This document shows positions 1 through 8,112 of a stretch of DNA of 34,131 nt, one piece after another. This stretch comes from Lachnospiraceae bacterium (lineage in GTDB: Bacteria; Bacillota; Clostridia; Lachnospirales; Lachnospiraceae), in NCBI GenBank assembly GCA_022773965.1, contig JALFNQ010000019.1:1-34131 (forward strand), in the 5' to 3' direction. The notes under the pieces were generated by a model. The model saw only the letters and a program-made list of their open reading frames with translations. It ran no database searches and was not told the origin of the DNA. Numbering within the stretch: position 1 is the first letter of the stretch; each line of letters starts with the position of its first letter. Made by a program: the position numbers and the translations under genes.

Positions 1-2
1 TG

Positions 3-2102
3 GAGCTTGGCATCACCATCGACAAGGCGCTGGAAATGAATGCAGAGCTTCGTGCGACTTATGAAAATGATGAGACGGTGCACCGGCTCATCGACATGTC
101 CCGCAGGCTGGAGGGATTGCCCAGACACACCTCTGTCCATGCGGCGGGTGTGGTGATCAGCCGCCTTCCCATGGAGGAATATGTGCCTCTTTCCCGTGGT
201 GCCGACGGTGTGATCACGACGCAGTTTACCATGACCACTATCGAGGAACTCGGCTTGCTCAAAATGGATTTTCTGGGGCTTCGGACGCTGACTGTGATCG
301 ATGATGCATGCAAGCTGATCGAGAAGGGCGGGAAAGGTCATATTGATGTAGACCACATTGACTATGATGACAAGGCGGTTTACGAATCACTCTGTACCGG
401 AAAATGTGAAGGTGTGTTCCAGCTGGAAAGTGCGGGCATGAAAAACTTCATGAAGGAATTAAAACCGCAGAATCTTGAAGATGTCATTGCGGGCATTTCC
501 CTGTATCGCCCGGGTCCGATGGACTTTATTCCGGCTTATATAAGAGGAAAGAACAATCCGGATCAGATCACCTATGATTGTCCGCAGTTAGAGCCGATCC
601 TCTCCCCCACCTATGGCTGTATCGTTTATCAGGAGCAGGTGATGCAGATCGTGCGGGATCTGGCTGGTTATACGCTGGGACGAAGTGACCTGGTGCGCCG
701 TGCCATGTCCAAAAAGAAGACTTACGTCATGGAGGAAGAACGCAAAAACTTTGTCTATGGCAATGAAGAACAGGGCGTGAAAGGCTGTATTGCAAATGGC
801 ATTTCGGAGCAGACTGCCAATAAGATCTACGATGAGATGATCGATTTTGCGAAGTATGCATTCAACAAATCCCACGCGGCGGCGTATGCGGTGGTTGCAT
901 ATCAGACAGCATACCTGAAATATTATTATCCGGTTGAATTTATGGCTGCGCTTATGACCTCTGTCAAGGATAATACCACAAAGGTGTCAGAGTACATTCA
1001 GACCTGCAGGAGTATGGGAATTGCGATCCTGCCGCCGGATATTAACGAAGGTGAGGGCAATTTTTCGGTATCCGGAGGAGCGATTCGATATGGCATGAGC
1101 GCCATCAAGAGTGTCGGGACACCGGTAATCCATGCCATCGTTGAGGAGCGGCAGCGGGGCGGCCCCTACCGGAGCTTAAAGGATTTTCTCGATCGTGTAG
1201 GCAGCCGAGAGGTCAACAAAAGAGCTGTGGAAAACTTTATCAAATCGGGAGCTTTTGACTGCCTGGAGGGTAACCGCAGGCAGAAGACACTGATCTATCC
1301 GCTGATCATGGATCAGGCGGCTCAGGAGCGAAAGGGTTCCATTGCGGGACAGATGAGCCTGTTTGATTTTGCCGCAGAGGAGGACAAGCAGGACTTTGAG
1401 ATCCGTATGCCCAATGTGCCGGAATTTGGTAAGGAGGAGCTGCTTTCGTTTGAGAAAGAGGTGCTGGGTGTCTACGTCAGCGGACATCCACTGGAAGAAT
1501 ATGAGGAAAAATGGCGCAAGAACATTACAGCAGTGTCTACCGATTTTATCTATGACGAGGAGGCAGGAGAGACAAAGCTTGCGGACGGAGCCCATGTGAT
1601 GATCGGTGGCATGATCACGGATAAAACCGTAAAGTTTACAAAAAATAATAAAACGATGGCATTTTTGACCATTGAGGATCTTTACGGCACCACAGAGGTA
1701 GTGGTATTCCCGAGAGATTTTGAAAAGTATCGGGAGCTGATCGCAGATGATGCCAAGGTATTTGTGTTCGGGCGCGTGAGCGCGGAAGAGGAGAAAAACG
1801 GAAAACTCATCTGTGAGCGCATCTATGCCTTTTCAGATGCGAAAAAAGAGCTCTGGCTGCAGTTTGCGACAAAAGAAGATTATGCAGCGGCAGAAAAAAA
1901 GATCTATGATCTTTTGCGTACCAGCGAGGGAAAGGATGAGGTTGTCATCTATATTTCAGGGATCAAAGCGGTCAAAAGACTGCCTGCAAACTGGAATGTT
2001 TCGGTGGATGCGCTTGATCTGGAGCAGTTTTACCGTTCTTTTGGTGAAAAAAATGTAAAAGTAGTCGAAAAGGCTATTGAAAACGTTGTCAAAAGAGATT
2101 AA
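3..2102 (+). CDS. dnaE: DNA polymerase III alpha subunit, C-terminal part (5' end outside window)
   Basis: This is the replicative DNA polymerase catalytic subunit of the DnaE class. The reading frame is already open at base 3, so the PHP domain and the first catalytic aspartates lie upstream of the window. The 699 residues seen here include the palm/fingers segment with LLKMDFLGLRTLT, which holds the third catalytic Asp of the DnaE family. They also include the finger motifs SLYRPGPMDFIP and GCIVYQEQVMQI, and the FAKYAFNKSHAAAYA segment. A C-terminal OB-fold (GGMITDKTVKF...VVVFPRDFEKY) lies at about 1605-1750. The tail after the OB-fold is diverged, as is usual for Firmicute DnaE. The gene ends 65 bp before pfkA, with a possible promoter between them. 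Identification is secure; only the N-terminus is missing. Confidence 0.96.
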   Translation, partial: ELGITIDKALEMNAELRATYENDETVHRLIDMSRRLEGLPRHTSVHAAGVVISRLPMEEYVPLSRGADGVITTQFTMTTIEELGLLKMDFLGLRTLTVIDDACKLIEKGGKGHIDVDHIDYDDKAVYESLCTGKCEGVFQLESAGMKNFMKELKPQNLEDVIAGISLYRPGPMDFIPAYIRGKNNPDQITYDCPQLEPILSPTYGCIVYQEQVMQIVRDLAGYTLGRSDLVRRAMSKKKTYVMEEERKNFVYGNEEQGVKGCIANGISEQTANKIYDEMIDFAKYAFNKSHAAAYAVVAYQTAYLKYYYPVEFMAALMTSVKDNTTKVSEYIQTCRSMGIAILPPDINEGEGNFSVSGGAIRYGMSAIKSVGTPVIHAIVEERQRGGPYRSLKDFLDRVGSREVNKRAVENFIKSGAFDCLEGNRRQKTLIYPLIMDQAAQERKGSIAGQMSLFDFAAEEDKQDFEIRMPNVPEFGKEELLSFEKEVLGVYVSGHPLEEYEEKWRKNITAVSTDFIYDEEAGETKLADGAHVMIGGMITDKTVKFTKNNKTMAFLTIEDLYGTTEVVVFPRDFEKYRELIADDAKVFVFGRVSAEEEKNGKLICERIYAFSDAKKELWLQFATKEDYAAAEKKIYDLLRTSEGKDEVVIYISGIKAVKRLPANWNVSVDALDLEQFYRSFGEKNVKVVEKAIENVVKRD

Positions 2103-2119
2103 AATAAAAAAGATAAAGT

Positions 2120-2147
2120 TTGTCGGAATGAAGAACTAGATTATAGT
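2120..2147 (+). promoter_or_regulatory. Candidate promoter for pfkA
   Basis: A TTGTCG box (2120-2125) and a TATAGT box (2142-2147) are 16 bp apart in the dnaE-pfkA gap. They sit directly upstream of the pfkA ribosome site (AGGAGG near 2150). No terminator hairpin is visible after dnaE, so read-through is also possible. Confidence 0.35.
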
Positions 2148-2167
2148 ACAGGAGGTTTCAAAATATT

Positions 2168-3142
2168 ATGGCTAAAGAGATTCAAACGATTGGTGTACTG
2201 ACCAGTGGTGGAGACGCACCTGGAATGAACGCAGCAATCCGTGCAGTGGTTCGCCGTGCACTGGCAGCTGGGAAACAGGTAAAGGGTATTCAGAGAGGAT
2301 ATGCGGGTCTGCTTCAGGAAGAGATCGTTGATATGAATAAACGGAGCGTGTCTGATATTATCCAGCGCGGTGGTACTATTTTACAGACCGCACGCTGTAA
2401 GGAGTTTACTACTCCCGAGGGACAGGCTAAGGGTGCCGAGATCTGCAGAAAGCATGGCATTGACGGTATCGTTGTCATCGGTGGTGACGGTTCTTTCAGA
2501 GGTGCACAGAAGCTGGCAGCTAACGGGATCAATACGATCGGTGTTCCCGGAACGATCGATCTGGATATTTCCTGCACCGATTACACGATCGGTTTCGATA
2601 CGGCAGTAAATACAGCAATGGAGGCGATTGACAAGGTGCGTGATACCTCTACCTCGCATGAGCGCTGCTCCATTATTGAGGTTATGGGTCGTGGTGCCGG
2701 ATATATTGCTTTGTGGTGCGGTATTGCAAACGGTGCTGAGGACGTTTTGCTTCCGGAAAAATATGATTATGATGAGCAGAAGCTTGTGAACAATATTATT
2801 GCAAACCGTAAGAAAGGTAAGAAGCATCATATCATTATCAATGCTGAGGGTATCGGACATTCTACTTCCATGGCACGCCGTATTGAGGCTGCTACCGGAA
2901 TGGAGACACGTGCAACGATTTTAGGACACATGCAGCGTGGTGGAAGCCCGACCGCAAGAGACCGTATGATGGGATCTGTTATGGGTGCGTATGCAGTTGA
3001 CTGTCTGTGTGCAGGCAAGAGCAATCGCGTGGTAGCATTGAAGCAGAATCAGGTAGTGGACTTTGACATTGACGAAGCGCTGGCAATGGAGAAGAGTGTC
3101 AACGATTACGAATTTGACATCTGCAACACACTGGCAAGATAG
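2168..3142 (+). CDS. pfkA: ATP-dependent 6-phosphofructokinase
   Basis: This enzyme phosphorylates fructose 6-phosphate to fructose 1,6-bisphosphate, the committed step of glycolysis, in the cytoplasm. Its 324 residues match the usual length of bacterial group A PFK. The N-terminal nucleotide motif is LTSGGDAPGMNAAIR. GGDGS (residues 105-109) and the Gly before TID both carry the residues expected for ATP rather than pyrophosphate use. The active-site loop reads GTIDLD (129-133 region). Both catalytic-loop aspartates (131 and 133) are kept, but the usual Asn between them is Leu. EVMGRGAGYIA and the substrate segment RDTSTSHER are also present. AGGAGG lies about 13 bp before the ATG. A methyltransferase gene follows after only 8 bp, so the two are probably co-transcribed. 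Confidence 0.95.
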   Translation: MAKEIQTIGVLTSGGDAPGMNAAIRAVVRRALAAGKQVKGIQRGYAGLLQEEIVDMNKRSVSDIIQRGGTILQTARCKEFTTPEGQAKGAEICRKHGIDGIVVIGGDGSFRGAQKLAANGINTIGVPGTIDLDISCTDYTIGFDTAVNTAMEAIDKVRDTSTSHERCSIIEVMGRGAGYIALWCGIANGAEDVLLPEKYDYDEQKLVNNIIANRKKGKKHHIIINAEGIGHSTSMARRIEAATGMETRATILGHMQRGGSPTARDRMMGSVMGAYAVDCLCAGKSNRVVALKQNQVVDFDIDEALAMEKSVNDYEFDICNTLAR

Positions 3143-3150
3143 GAACGGTT

Positions 3151-3936
3151 ATGATCACAAGTACATCGAATCAACAGATGAAGACGATCGTACAATTGAA
3201 CAAAAAGACAAAGGCGCGTAGGGAACTGCGCGCCTTTATTGTTGAGGGCATCAAAATGTTTCGTGAGACACCGCCGGAGCTTTTGCAGCGGGTGTATGTA
3301 TCGGAACAATTTTTGAAAGATGAAAAAAACGGTGCATATCTGGAATCTTCCGGCATAGACTATCAATTGGTGAGCGATAGTGTTTTCTCACATGTCAGTG
3401 ACACCAGTACGCCACAGGGCATTCTCGCAGTTGTACACCAACCGGTGTACGAATTTGGAGACCTGCTTCGGGCAGAGGATACGAGATTACTCGTTTTGGA
3501 GGACATTCAGGATCCGGGAAATCTGGGAACAATGTTTCGTACCGGTGAGGGGGCAGGTTTGTCTGGTATTATCATGAGCCGGGAGACGGTAGATCTGTTC
3601 GCACCCAAAACGGTGCGGGCAACGATGGGCAGTATTTACCGGATGCCTTTTTACGTGTCGGCGAATCTGCGTGATACACTGGGAATGCTGCGGGAGGCAG
3701 GGGTGCATACTTATGCGGCGCATCTGCGGGGCGAGAAATATTATGATGAACTGGATTTTACAGGTGCGACAGCTTTTTTGATCGGTAACGAGGGAAATGG
3801 TCTGAAAAAGGAGACTGCTGATCTGGCGGACACGTACTTAAAGATCCCGATGGAAGGGCAATTGGAAAGTCTCAATGCTGCTATGGCGGCAGGGATTTTG
3901 ATGTACGAGGCACATAGACAATGCAGGCAAAGATGA
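3151..3936 (+). CDS. TrmH/SpoU-family RNA 2'-O-methyltransferase
   Basis: This is an S-adenosylmethionine-dependent 2'-O-ribose methyltransferase of the SPOUT class, 261 residues. An N-terminal L30e-like substrate-binding part (about residues 1-100) precedes the SpoU catalytic knot. Motif 1 is DPGNLGTMFRTGEGAG, and motifs 2 and 3 are FLIGNEGNGL and LESLNAAMAAGILMYEA near the C-terminus. The Asn and Arg of motif 1 and the Asn of motif 3 are the residues expected for SAM binding and catalysis. The gene is 8 bp downstream of pfkA and probably shares its transcript. The exact RNA target (rRNA or tRNA position) cannot be read from sequence. The family call is strong. Confidence 0.92.
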   Translation: MITSTSNQQMKTIVQLNKKTKARRELRAFIVEGIKMFRETPPELLQRVYVSEQFLKDEKNGAYLESSGIDYQLVSDSVFSHVSDTSTPQGILAVVHQPVYEFGDLLRAEDTRLLVLEDIQDPGNLGTMFRTGEGAGLSGIIMSRETVDLFAPKTVRATMGSIYRMPFYVSANLRDTLGMLREAGVHTYAAHLRGEKYYDELDFTGATAFLIGNEGNGLKKETADLADTYLKIPMEGQLESLNAAMAAGILMYEAHRQCRQR

Positions 3937-4021
3937 AGAGGGTGTGTTTGTCAGACCGGGCATGGAGCTTGTCGGCTGGATGCGCATACCTGGCAGTAAA
4001 TAACGAAAGGGGACATGGCAT

Positions 4022-4285
4022 ATGCGTATCTGGTTTAAAATGATGAAGGACAATCATCTGTTGCGGGATTATATGTATGAGGATGATTCTGACGATACGC
4101 GTACACACAAGATCTTTCGGGGGATAGATGAAGTGTGCCATGCGTTTGATCTGGGAAAACCAATCTGGCTGGATGCGACGATCGCAGAGTTCAAGCGACA
4201 TGCCAGAGCACGATTTACAAAAGATTGCTTTATAGAGGAGATTGATTTCGATTATCTGGAGATTCATGTCATAGAGGAGGGGTAA
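4022..4285 (+). CDS. Unrecognised 87-residue protein
   Basis: I do not recognise a family. The protein is 87 residues, soluble, and rich in aromatic and acidic residues, with no signal peptide or membrane segment. The N-terminal half is mixed charged (MRIWFKMMKDNHLLRDYMYE). The middle, RGIDEVCHAFDLGKPIWLD, reads like a small alpha/beta fold, and the C-terminus ends in FDYLEIHVIEEG. The start at 4022 has AAAGGGG upstream. The ribosome site of the following alarmone synthetase overlaps its last codons and only 2 bp separate the two genes, so they are very likely translationally coupled. It may act with the synthetase, but that is inference from spacing alone. Confidence 0.75.
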   Translation: MRIWFKMMKDNHLLRDYMYEDDSDDTRTHKIFRGIDEVCHAFDLGKPIWLDATIAEFKRHARARFTKDCFIEEIDFDYLEIHVIEEG

Positions 4286-4287
4286 CT

Positions 4288-4935
4288 ATGCAAGTGGAGG
4301 AGGTTTTTCAGGATAATGCGGAAAGTTGGGAAACACTGATCTTTTTATACAATTCTGCGTTGAAAGAGGTCGGAACGAAGCTGGAGATCCTGAATGATGA
4401 GTTTGTACATATTCATAAGTACAATCCGATCGAATATATCAAATCCCGGTTAAAATCGCCGGAGAGTATTTGTAAAAAGCTGAAACGAAACGGGCATGAT
4501 ACAAGTCTGGAAAACATGGTTCAGTATATCAATGACATCGCCGGTATCCGGATCGTCTGTTCATTTACATCTGATATTTACCGTATGGCGGAAATGATCG
4601 GAAAGCAGAATGACTTGACGGTCATCTCAGTGAAAGACTATATCAGGCATCCGAAAGAGAGTGGCTACAAGAGCTATCATATGCTCGTGTCTGTGCCAAT
4701 TTTTTTGTCTGATCGCGTGGTGGATACGAAGGTAGAGATCCAGATCCGTACGATCGCGATGGATTTCTGGGCGAGTCTTGAGCACAAGATTTATTATAAA
4801 TTTGAGGGAAATGCGCCGGACTATATTAGCCGGGACTTAAAAGAGTGCTCTGAGATCGTGTCCATGATGGATGCAAAGATGCTGCAGCTCAATCAGGCAA
4901 TTTTAGAGGCTAAGGTGCAGCAGGGGATCGACTAA
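4288..4935 (+). CDS. Small alarmone synthetase (RelQ/YjbM-type GTP pyrophosphokinase)
   Basis: This is a stand-alone RelA/SpoT synthetase domain that transfers pyrophosphate from ATP to GTP or GDP to make (p)ppGpp. At 215 residues it matches small alarmone synthetases and lacks the hydrolase, TGS and ACT domains of long RSH proteins. Visible motifs are DIAGIRIVCSF near residue 90, HPKESGYKSYHMLV (G-loop and substrate binding) near 130, and the catalytic strand VEIQIRTIAMDFWASLEHKIYYK near 155-175, in which the Glu of EIQIRT is the catalytic metal ligand. The short C-terminal helix is typical of the RelQ tetramerisation tail. It follows the 87-residue gene by 2 bp and ends at a strong bidirectional terminator. 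Confidence 0.93.
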   Translation: MQVEEVFQDNAESWETLIFLYNSALKEVGTKLEILNDEFVHIHKYNPIEYIKSRLKSPESICKKLKRNGHDTSLENMVQYINDIAGIRIVCSFTSDIYRMAEMIGKQNDLTVISVKDYIRHPKESGYKSYHMLVSVPIFLSDRVVDTKVEIQIRTIAMDFWASLEHKIYYKFEGNAPDYISRDLKECSEIVSMMDAKMLQLNQAILEAKVQQGID

Positions 4936-4940
4936 AATGA

Positions 4941-4981
4941 AGACGAAAAAAAGAGGTGCCTATGGCATCTCTTTTTCGTCT
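4941..4981. terminator. Bidirectional terminator between the alarmone synthetase gene and xre
   Basis: AGACG-A7-GAGGTGCC (4941-4960) pairs with GGCATCTC-T5-CGTCT (4964-4981), leaving a three-base loop and two bulged A residues. A and T runs within the arms allow use from both sides. The minus-strand stop codon of the XRE gene (4960-4962) lies at the loop, so the last codons of xre are part of the terminator stem. Confidence 0.8.
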
Positions 4982-5217
4982 CCATCTTTTTGGGTGACGT
5001 GTTCTGGCACAGAAGATGTTTCGTAACCCATCAAGGTGAAAAAATCCATATCCAGTGCAGTGAGCAGCTTGCGTAGAATATCCATATCTGCTTTATTGCT
5101 GTCGCGGTTGATCAGCGCATAGATGGTCTGCGCAGGTACGCCTGCTTCTTTGGAAAAACGGGTGACAGTCAGGCCACGTTCATCTAAAATCTGCTTTAGA
5201 CGGGAACCTAAATGCAT
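4960..5217 (-). CDS. XRE-family helix-turn-helix regulator
   Basis: This is a small DNA-binding protein of 85 residues consisting almost entirely of one Cro/C1-type HTH (LKQILDERGLTVTRFSKEAGVPAQTIYALINR, about residues 7-38). A short helical part (LRKLLTALDMDFFTLMGYE) and an acidic tail follow. I chose ATG at 5217 because GGAGG lies 9 bp upstream; a TTG at 5220 is the in-frame alternative. The gene begins 33 bp after typA on the same strand with no terminator between, so it is probably the second gene of a typA-xre transcript. Its targets are unknown. It has no toxin partner next to it, which argues against a simple toxin-antitoxin role. Confidence 0.85.
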   Translation of the reverse strand: MHLGSRLKQILDERGLTVTRFSKEAGVPAQTIYALINRDSNKADMDILRKLLTALDMDFFTLMGYETSSVPEHVTQKDGDEKEMP

Positions 5218-5250
5218 CAAAATAATCCTCCTTTATCGTATAACAGCTCT

Positions 5251-7089
5251 TTACTTATTCTTCGCATTGAAGTTCGCACGCTTTCTCATGGTCGGATCGA
5301 GAATGCGCTTGCGGATACGGATGCTTTCCGGTGTAATCTCAAGCAGTTCATCAGTGTCGATAAATTCCAGTGCCTGTTCCAGACTTAAAACCTTCGGAGG
5401 AACCAGAGTCAGTGCTTCATCTGCACTGGAAGAACGGGTATTAGTCAGATGCTTCTTCTTGCACACATTCAGCTCGATATCTTCCGCTTTTGCACTCATA
5501 CCGATGACCATACCAGCGTAAACCTTCTCGCCTGGCCCGATAAACAGTGTGCCGCGATCCTGTGCGGAGAACAGACCATATGTCACGCTTTCTCCGGTCT
5601 CAAAAGCGATGAGAGAGCCTGTCTTGCGGTACTGAATATCGCCGCAGTACTCATCGTAGCCGTCAAAGATCGTATTAATGATACCATTGCCCTTTGTGTC
5701 TGTCATGAAATCGTTTCGATAGCCGATCAGTCCGCGGGACGGGATGCGGAACTCTAAACGGGTGTAGCCGCCGCTGATAGAGCCCATATTTAAGAGAGAT
5801 CCCTTTCTTTGGCTCAGCTTGTCGATGACAACACCGGTGAATTCGTCCGGAACATCCACATAGGCAAGCTCCATAGGCTCTGTCTTTTTGCCCTGCTCAT
5901 TTGTATGATAGAGTACTTCTGCTTTGCTCACGGCAAATTCGTAGCCTTCACGCCGCATATTCTCGATCAGCACGGATAAATGAAGCTCGCCCCGGCCGGA
6001 TACCTTGTAGGTGTCCGCATCCTCTGTCTCCTCTACGCGCAGGGAAACATCGGTATTCAGCTCGCGAAACAGTCTGTCGCGCAGATGGCGGGAGGTGACA
6101 TATTTGCCCTCCTGACCGGCAAGAGGGGAATCATTTACAATAAAGTTCATAGCCAGTGTGGGCTCGGAGATCTTCTGGAAGGGGATCGCTACCGGATTTT
6201 CCGGAGAACAGATCGTATCACCGATATGAATGTCTGCGATACCGGAAATAGCAACGATCGAGCCAATGCCTGCCTCGGTCACATCCACCTTGTCCAGTCC
6301 GTCAAACTCATAGAGCTTGCTAATACGGACTTTTTTCTGCTTGTCCGGCTCATGGTGGTTCACAACGACTGCGTCCTGATTAACTTTCAGGACACCGTTA
6401 TCCACCTTCCCGACACCGATACGTCCCACATACTCATTGTAGTCGATCGTGCTGATGAGTACCTGTGTGTTTGCTTCAGGGTCGCCGGTGGGAGCAGGGA
6501 TATAATTGATGATCGTTTCAAATAAAGGAGTCATATCCTTCGGTTCATCGTTCAGGTCAAGCATGGCATAGCCGTCTCTGGCTGATGCGTAAACAAAAGG
6601 ACAGTCAAGCTGTTCATCAGAGGCATCCAGATCCATAAAAAGCTCTAATACTTCGTCGATGACTTCATCTGGTCTTGCCTCGGGACGGTCGATCTTGTTG
6701 ATGCAGACGATGACCGGAAGGTCGAGATCCAGTGCTTTCATGAGCACGAATTTGGTCTGGGGCATAGCGCCCTCGAAGGCATCAACCACCAGAACAACGC
6801 CGTTTACCATCTTTAGTACACGCTCTACCTCGCCGCCGAAGTCAGCGTGTCCGGGGGTGTCGATAATGTTGATCTTTACATCTTTATAAAAAACAGCGGT
6901 ATTTTTGGATAAGATCGTGATACCGCGTTCGCGTTCGATATCGCCGGAGTCCATGACGCGCTCCTGAACCTCCTGATTGGCACGGAATACGCCGGACTGC
7001 TTTAACAGCTCATCAACGAGGGTTGTTTTGCCGTGATCTACATGGGCAATGATTGCAATGTTACGAATGTCGTCTCTTGTAGTTTGCAT
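5251..7089 (-). CDS. typA: Ribosome-associated GTPase TypA/BipA
   Basis: This is a translational GTPase of the elongation-factor family that binds the ribosome and helps 50S assembly and stress adaptation. It is 612 residues from the ATG at 7089. An upstream in-frame extension to 7131 exists but lacks a ribosome site, while AAGGAAA precedes 7089. The G1 motif is AHVDHGKTT near residue 15, the switch II/G3 is DTPGHADFGGEV, and G4 is NKID. EF-G-like domain II, domains III and V, and the BipA-specific C-terminal domain (SRGLIGYRNDFMTDTKG onward, ending near RKRILDPTMRKRANF) follow. Full length and intact. It is probably transcribed from a promoter at about 7140-7200 together with the XRE gene. 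Confidence 0.95.
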   Translation of the reverse strand: MQTTRDDIRNIAIIAHVDHGKTTLVDELLKQSGVFRANQEVQERVMDSGDIERERGITILSKNTAVFYKDVKINIIDTPGHADFGGEVERVLKMVNGVVLVVDAFEGAMPQTKFVLMKALDLDLPVIVCINKIDRPEARPDEVIDEVLELFMDLDASDEQLDCPFVYASARDGYAMLDLNDEPKDMTPLFETIINYIPAPTGDPEANTQVLISTIDYNEYVGRIGVGKVDNGVLKVNQDAVVVNHHEPDKQKKVRISKLYEFDGLDKVDVTEAGIGSIVAISGIADIHIGDTICSPENPVAIPFQKISEPTLAMNFIVNDSPLAGQEGKYVTSRHLRDRLFRELNTDVSLRVEETEDADTYKVSGRGELHLSVLIENMRREGYEFAVSKAEVLYHTNEQGKKTEPMELAYVDVPDEFTGVVIDKLSQRKGSLLNMGSISGGYTRLEFRIPSRGLIGYRNDFMTDTKGNGIINTIFDGYDEYCGDIQYRKTGSLIAFETGESVTYGLFSAQDRGTLFIGPGEKVYAGMVIGMSAKAEDIELNVCKKKHLTNTRSSSADEALTLVPPKVLSLEQALEFIDTDELLEITPESIRIRKRILDPTMRKRANFNAKNK

Positions 7090-7164
7090 AAATGATTCTT
7101 TTCCTTCTTTCCTGTATTTAACGTCTTTCAATTTTGCCGCATATTATCATAACACAAAATATAG

Positions 7165-7195
7165 ATTATGCAAGTGCATATTTTGTATTATGCAA
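7165..7195. repeat. Two ATTATGCAA direct repeats upstream of typA
   Basis: ATTATGCAA occurs at 7165-7173 and again at 7187-7195, 22 bp apart, about two turns of the helix. TGCATA between them forms a palindrome with the first copy (TATGCA-AG-TGCATA). They lie in the typA upstream region near possible minus-strand promoter elements, so they could be an operator. No regulator can be assigned. Confidence 0.4.
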
Positions 7196-7243
7196 AAAAA
7201 ATTATTTTATCGACAGAAAACTGCGACTTTCGCGCAAAATGGC

Positions 7244-7252
7244 TGGTATGAT
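7244..7252 (+). promoter_or_regulatory. Candidate extended -10 for the ssb-like gene
   Basis: TGGTATGAT has the TGN extension followed by TATGAT, about 90 bp upstream of the plus-strand SSB-like gene. No good -35 is visible, which is common with extended -10 promoters. Confidence 0.3.
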
Positions 7253-7343
7253 TCAGGCAGTCACGAAATAGATTTAAAAAGAACAGCAGCGTAACGGTGC
7301 CTGCAACGGGCGGTTACAATGCAAAAGCGAAAGGAGAATTTCT

Positions 7344-7976
7344 ATGGGAGACAAAATATTTGAAAACAATCAGGTGGTCATTGCAGGGGAAATTGTATCC
7401 GGATTTACGTTTAGTCATGAGGTATACGGAGAAGGCTTCTATATGGTGGAGGTGGCCGTGAACCGTTTGAGCAATTATGCAGATTACATTCCGGTCATGG
7501 TATCTGAGCGTCTGATCGATGTGACGCAGAATTACGAGGGGCAGTACATATGCGTGGTAGGACAGTTCCGCTCCTATAACAGACATGAGGAAAAGAAAAA
7601 CCGACTGGTGCTCTCCGTATTTGCAAGAGAGATCGAGTTTACGGATGTGCCGGGAGAGGATGTCAAAAGCAATCAGATCTTTCTGGATGGTTATATCTGC
7701 AAGGAGCCGATTTACAGAAAGACACCTCTTGGGCGTGAGATTGCGGATCTTCTGATCGCGGTCAACCGTTCCTATGGCAAATCTGACTACATTCCCAGTA
7801 TCTGCTGGGGAAGAAATGCGCGCTATGCATCAGGCTTTGAGGTTGGGTCTCATGTGCAGATCTGGGGCCGGATCCAGAGCCGTGAATATGTAAAAAAGCT
7901 GAATGAATTTGAGACAGAAAAGAGGATCGCTTATGAGGTGTCAGTCAGTAAGATTGACTATATAGAGGCATCATAA
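7344..7976 (+). CDS. Tandem-OB single-stranded DNA-binding protein
   Basis: The protein is 210 residues with two SSB-like OB-folds in a row. The first runs over about residues 5-100 (NQVVIAGEIVSGFTFSHEV... YICVVGQFRSYNR). The second runs over about 108-205 (SNQIFLDGYICKEPIYRKTPLGREIADLLIAVNR... HVQIWGRIQSREYVK). The phrase RKTPLGREIADLLIAVNR is close to the classical SSB core. Unlike replicative SSB it has no acidic, glycine-rich C-terminal tail with a DF/DDDIPF end, so it probably does not recruit the usual SSB partners. AAAGGAG precedes the ATG. It is likely a paralogue with a special role; the chromosomal ssb is presumably elsewhere. The role is inferred, the fold call is solid. Confidence 0.85.
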   Translation: MGDKIFENNQVVIAGEIVSGFTFSHEVYGEGFYMVEVAVNRLSNYADYIPVMVSERLIDVTQNYEGQYICVVGQFRSYNRHEEKKNRLVLSVFAREIEFTDVPGEDVKSNQIFLDGYICKEPIYRKTPLGREIADLLIAVNRSYGKSDYIPSICWGRNARYASGFEVGSHVQIWGRIQSREYVKKLNEFETEKRIAYEVSVSKIDYIEAS

Positions 7977-8039
7977 AGGCGCGGGCTTTACTTTTCAGAG
8001 AAAATGTGCTATTCTTGCTTGGATTCGAGTTGTGATGTT

Positions 8040-8094
8040 GTGAACGCTGGTTTGCAGGTTTGCATCCAAATATGGTTGACATGGAAGCGTTCAC
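8040..8094 (+). promoter_or_regulatory. Structured leader hairpin upstream of the adenosyltransferase-like gene
   Basis: GTGAACGCT (8040-8048) and AGCGTTCAC (8086-8094) are perfect 9-bp inverted arms around a 37-base insert. The 3' arm ends just before the ribosome site (TAGGGAGG). The cobalamin-riboswitch consensus elements are not present. It could be an operator or an RNA element controlling translation. Confidence 0.45.
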
Positions 8095-8112
8095 GGTAGG
8101 GAGGCAATGAAG

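Noticed and set aside
3881-4267. A 128-codon minus-strand frame across the methyltransferase end and the 87-residue gene
   Set aside because: It runs antisense to two genes with good ribosome sites and shows no family features.
7090-7131. Longer typA N-terminus starting at 7131
   Set aside because: The extra 14 residues are not typical of TypA, and the ribosome site fits the ATG at 7089.
8040-8112. Cobalamin riboswitch upstream of the adenosyltransferase-like gene
   Set aside because: The B12-box and the conserved core of the riboswitch are not there and the leader is too short; only an inverted repeat is seen.
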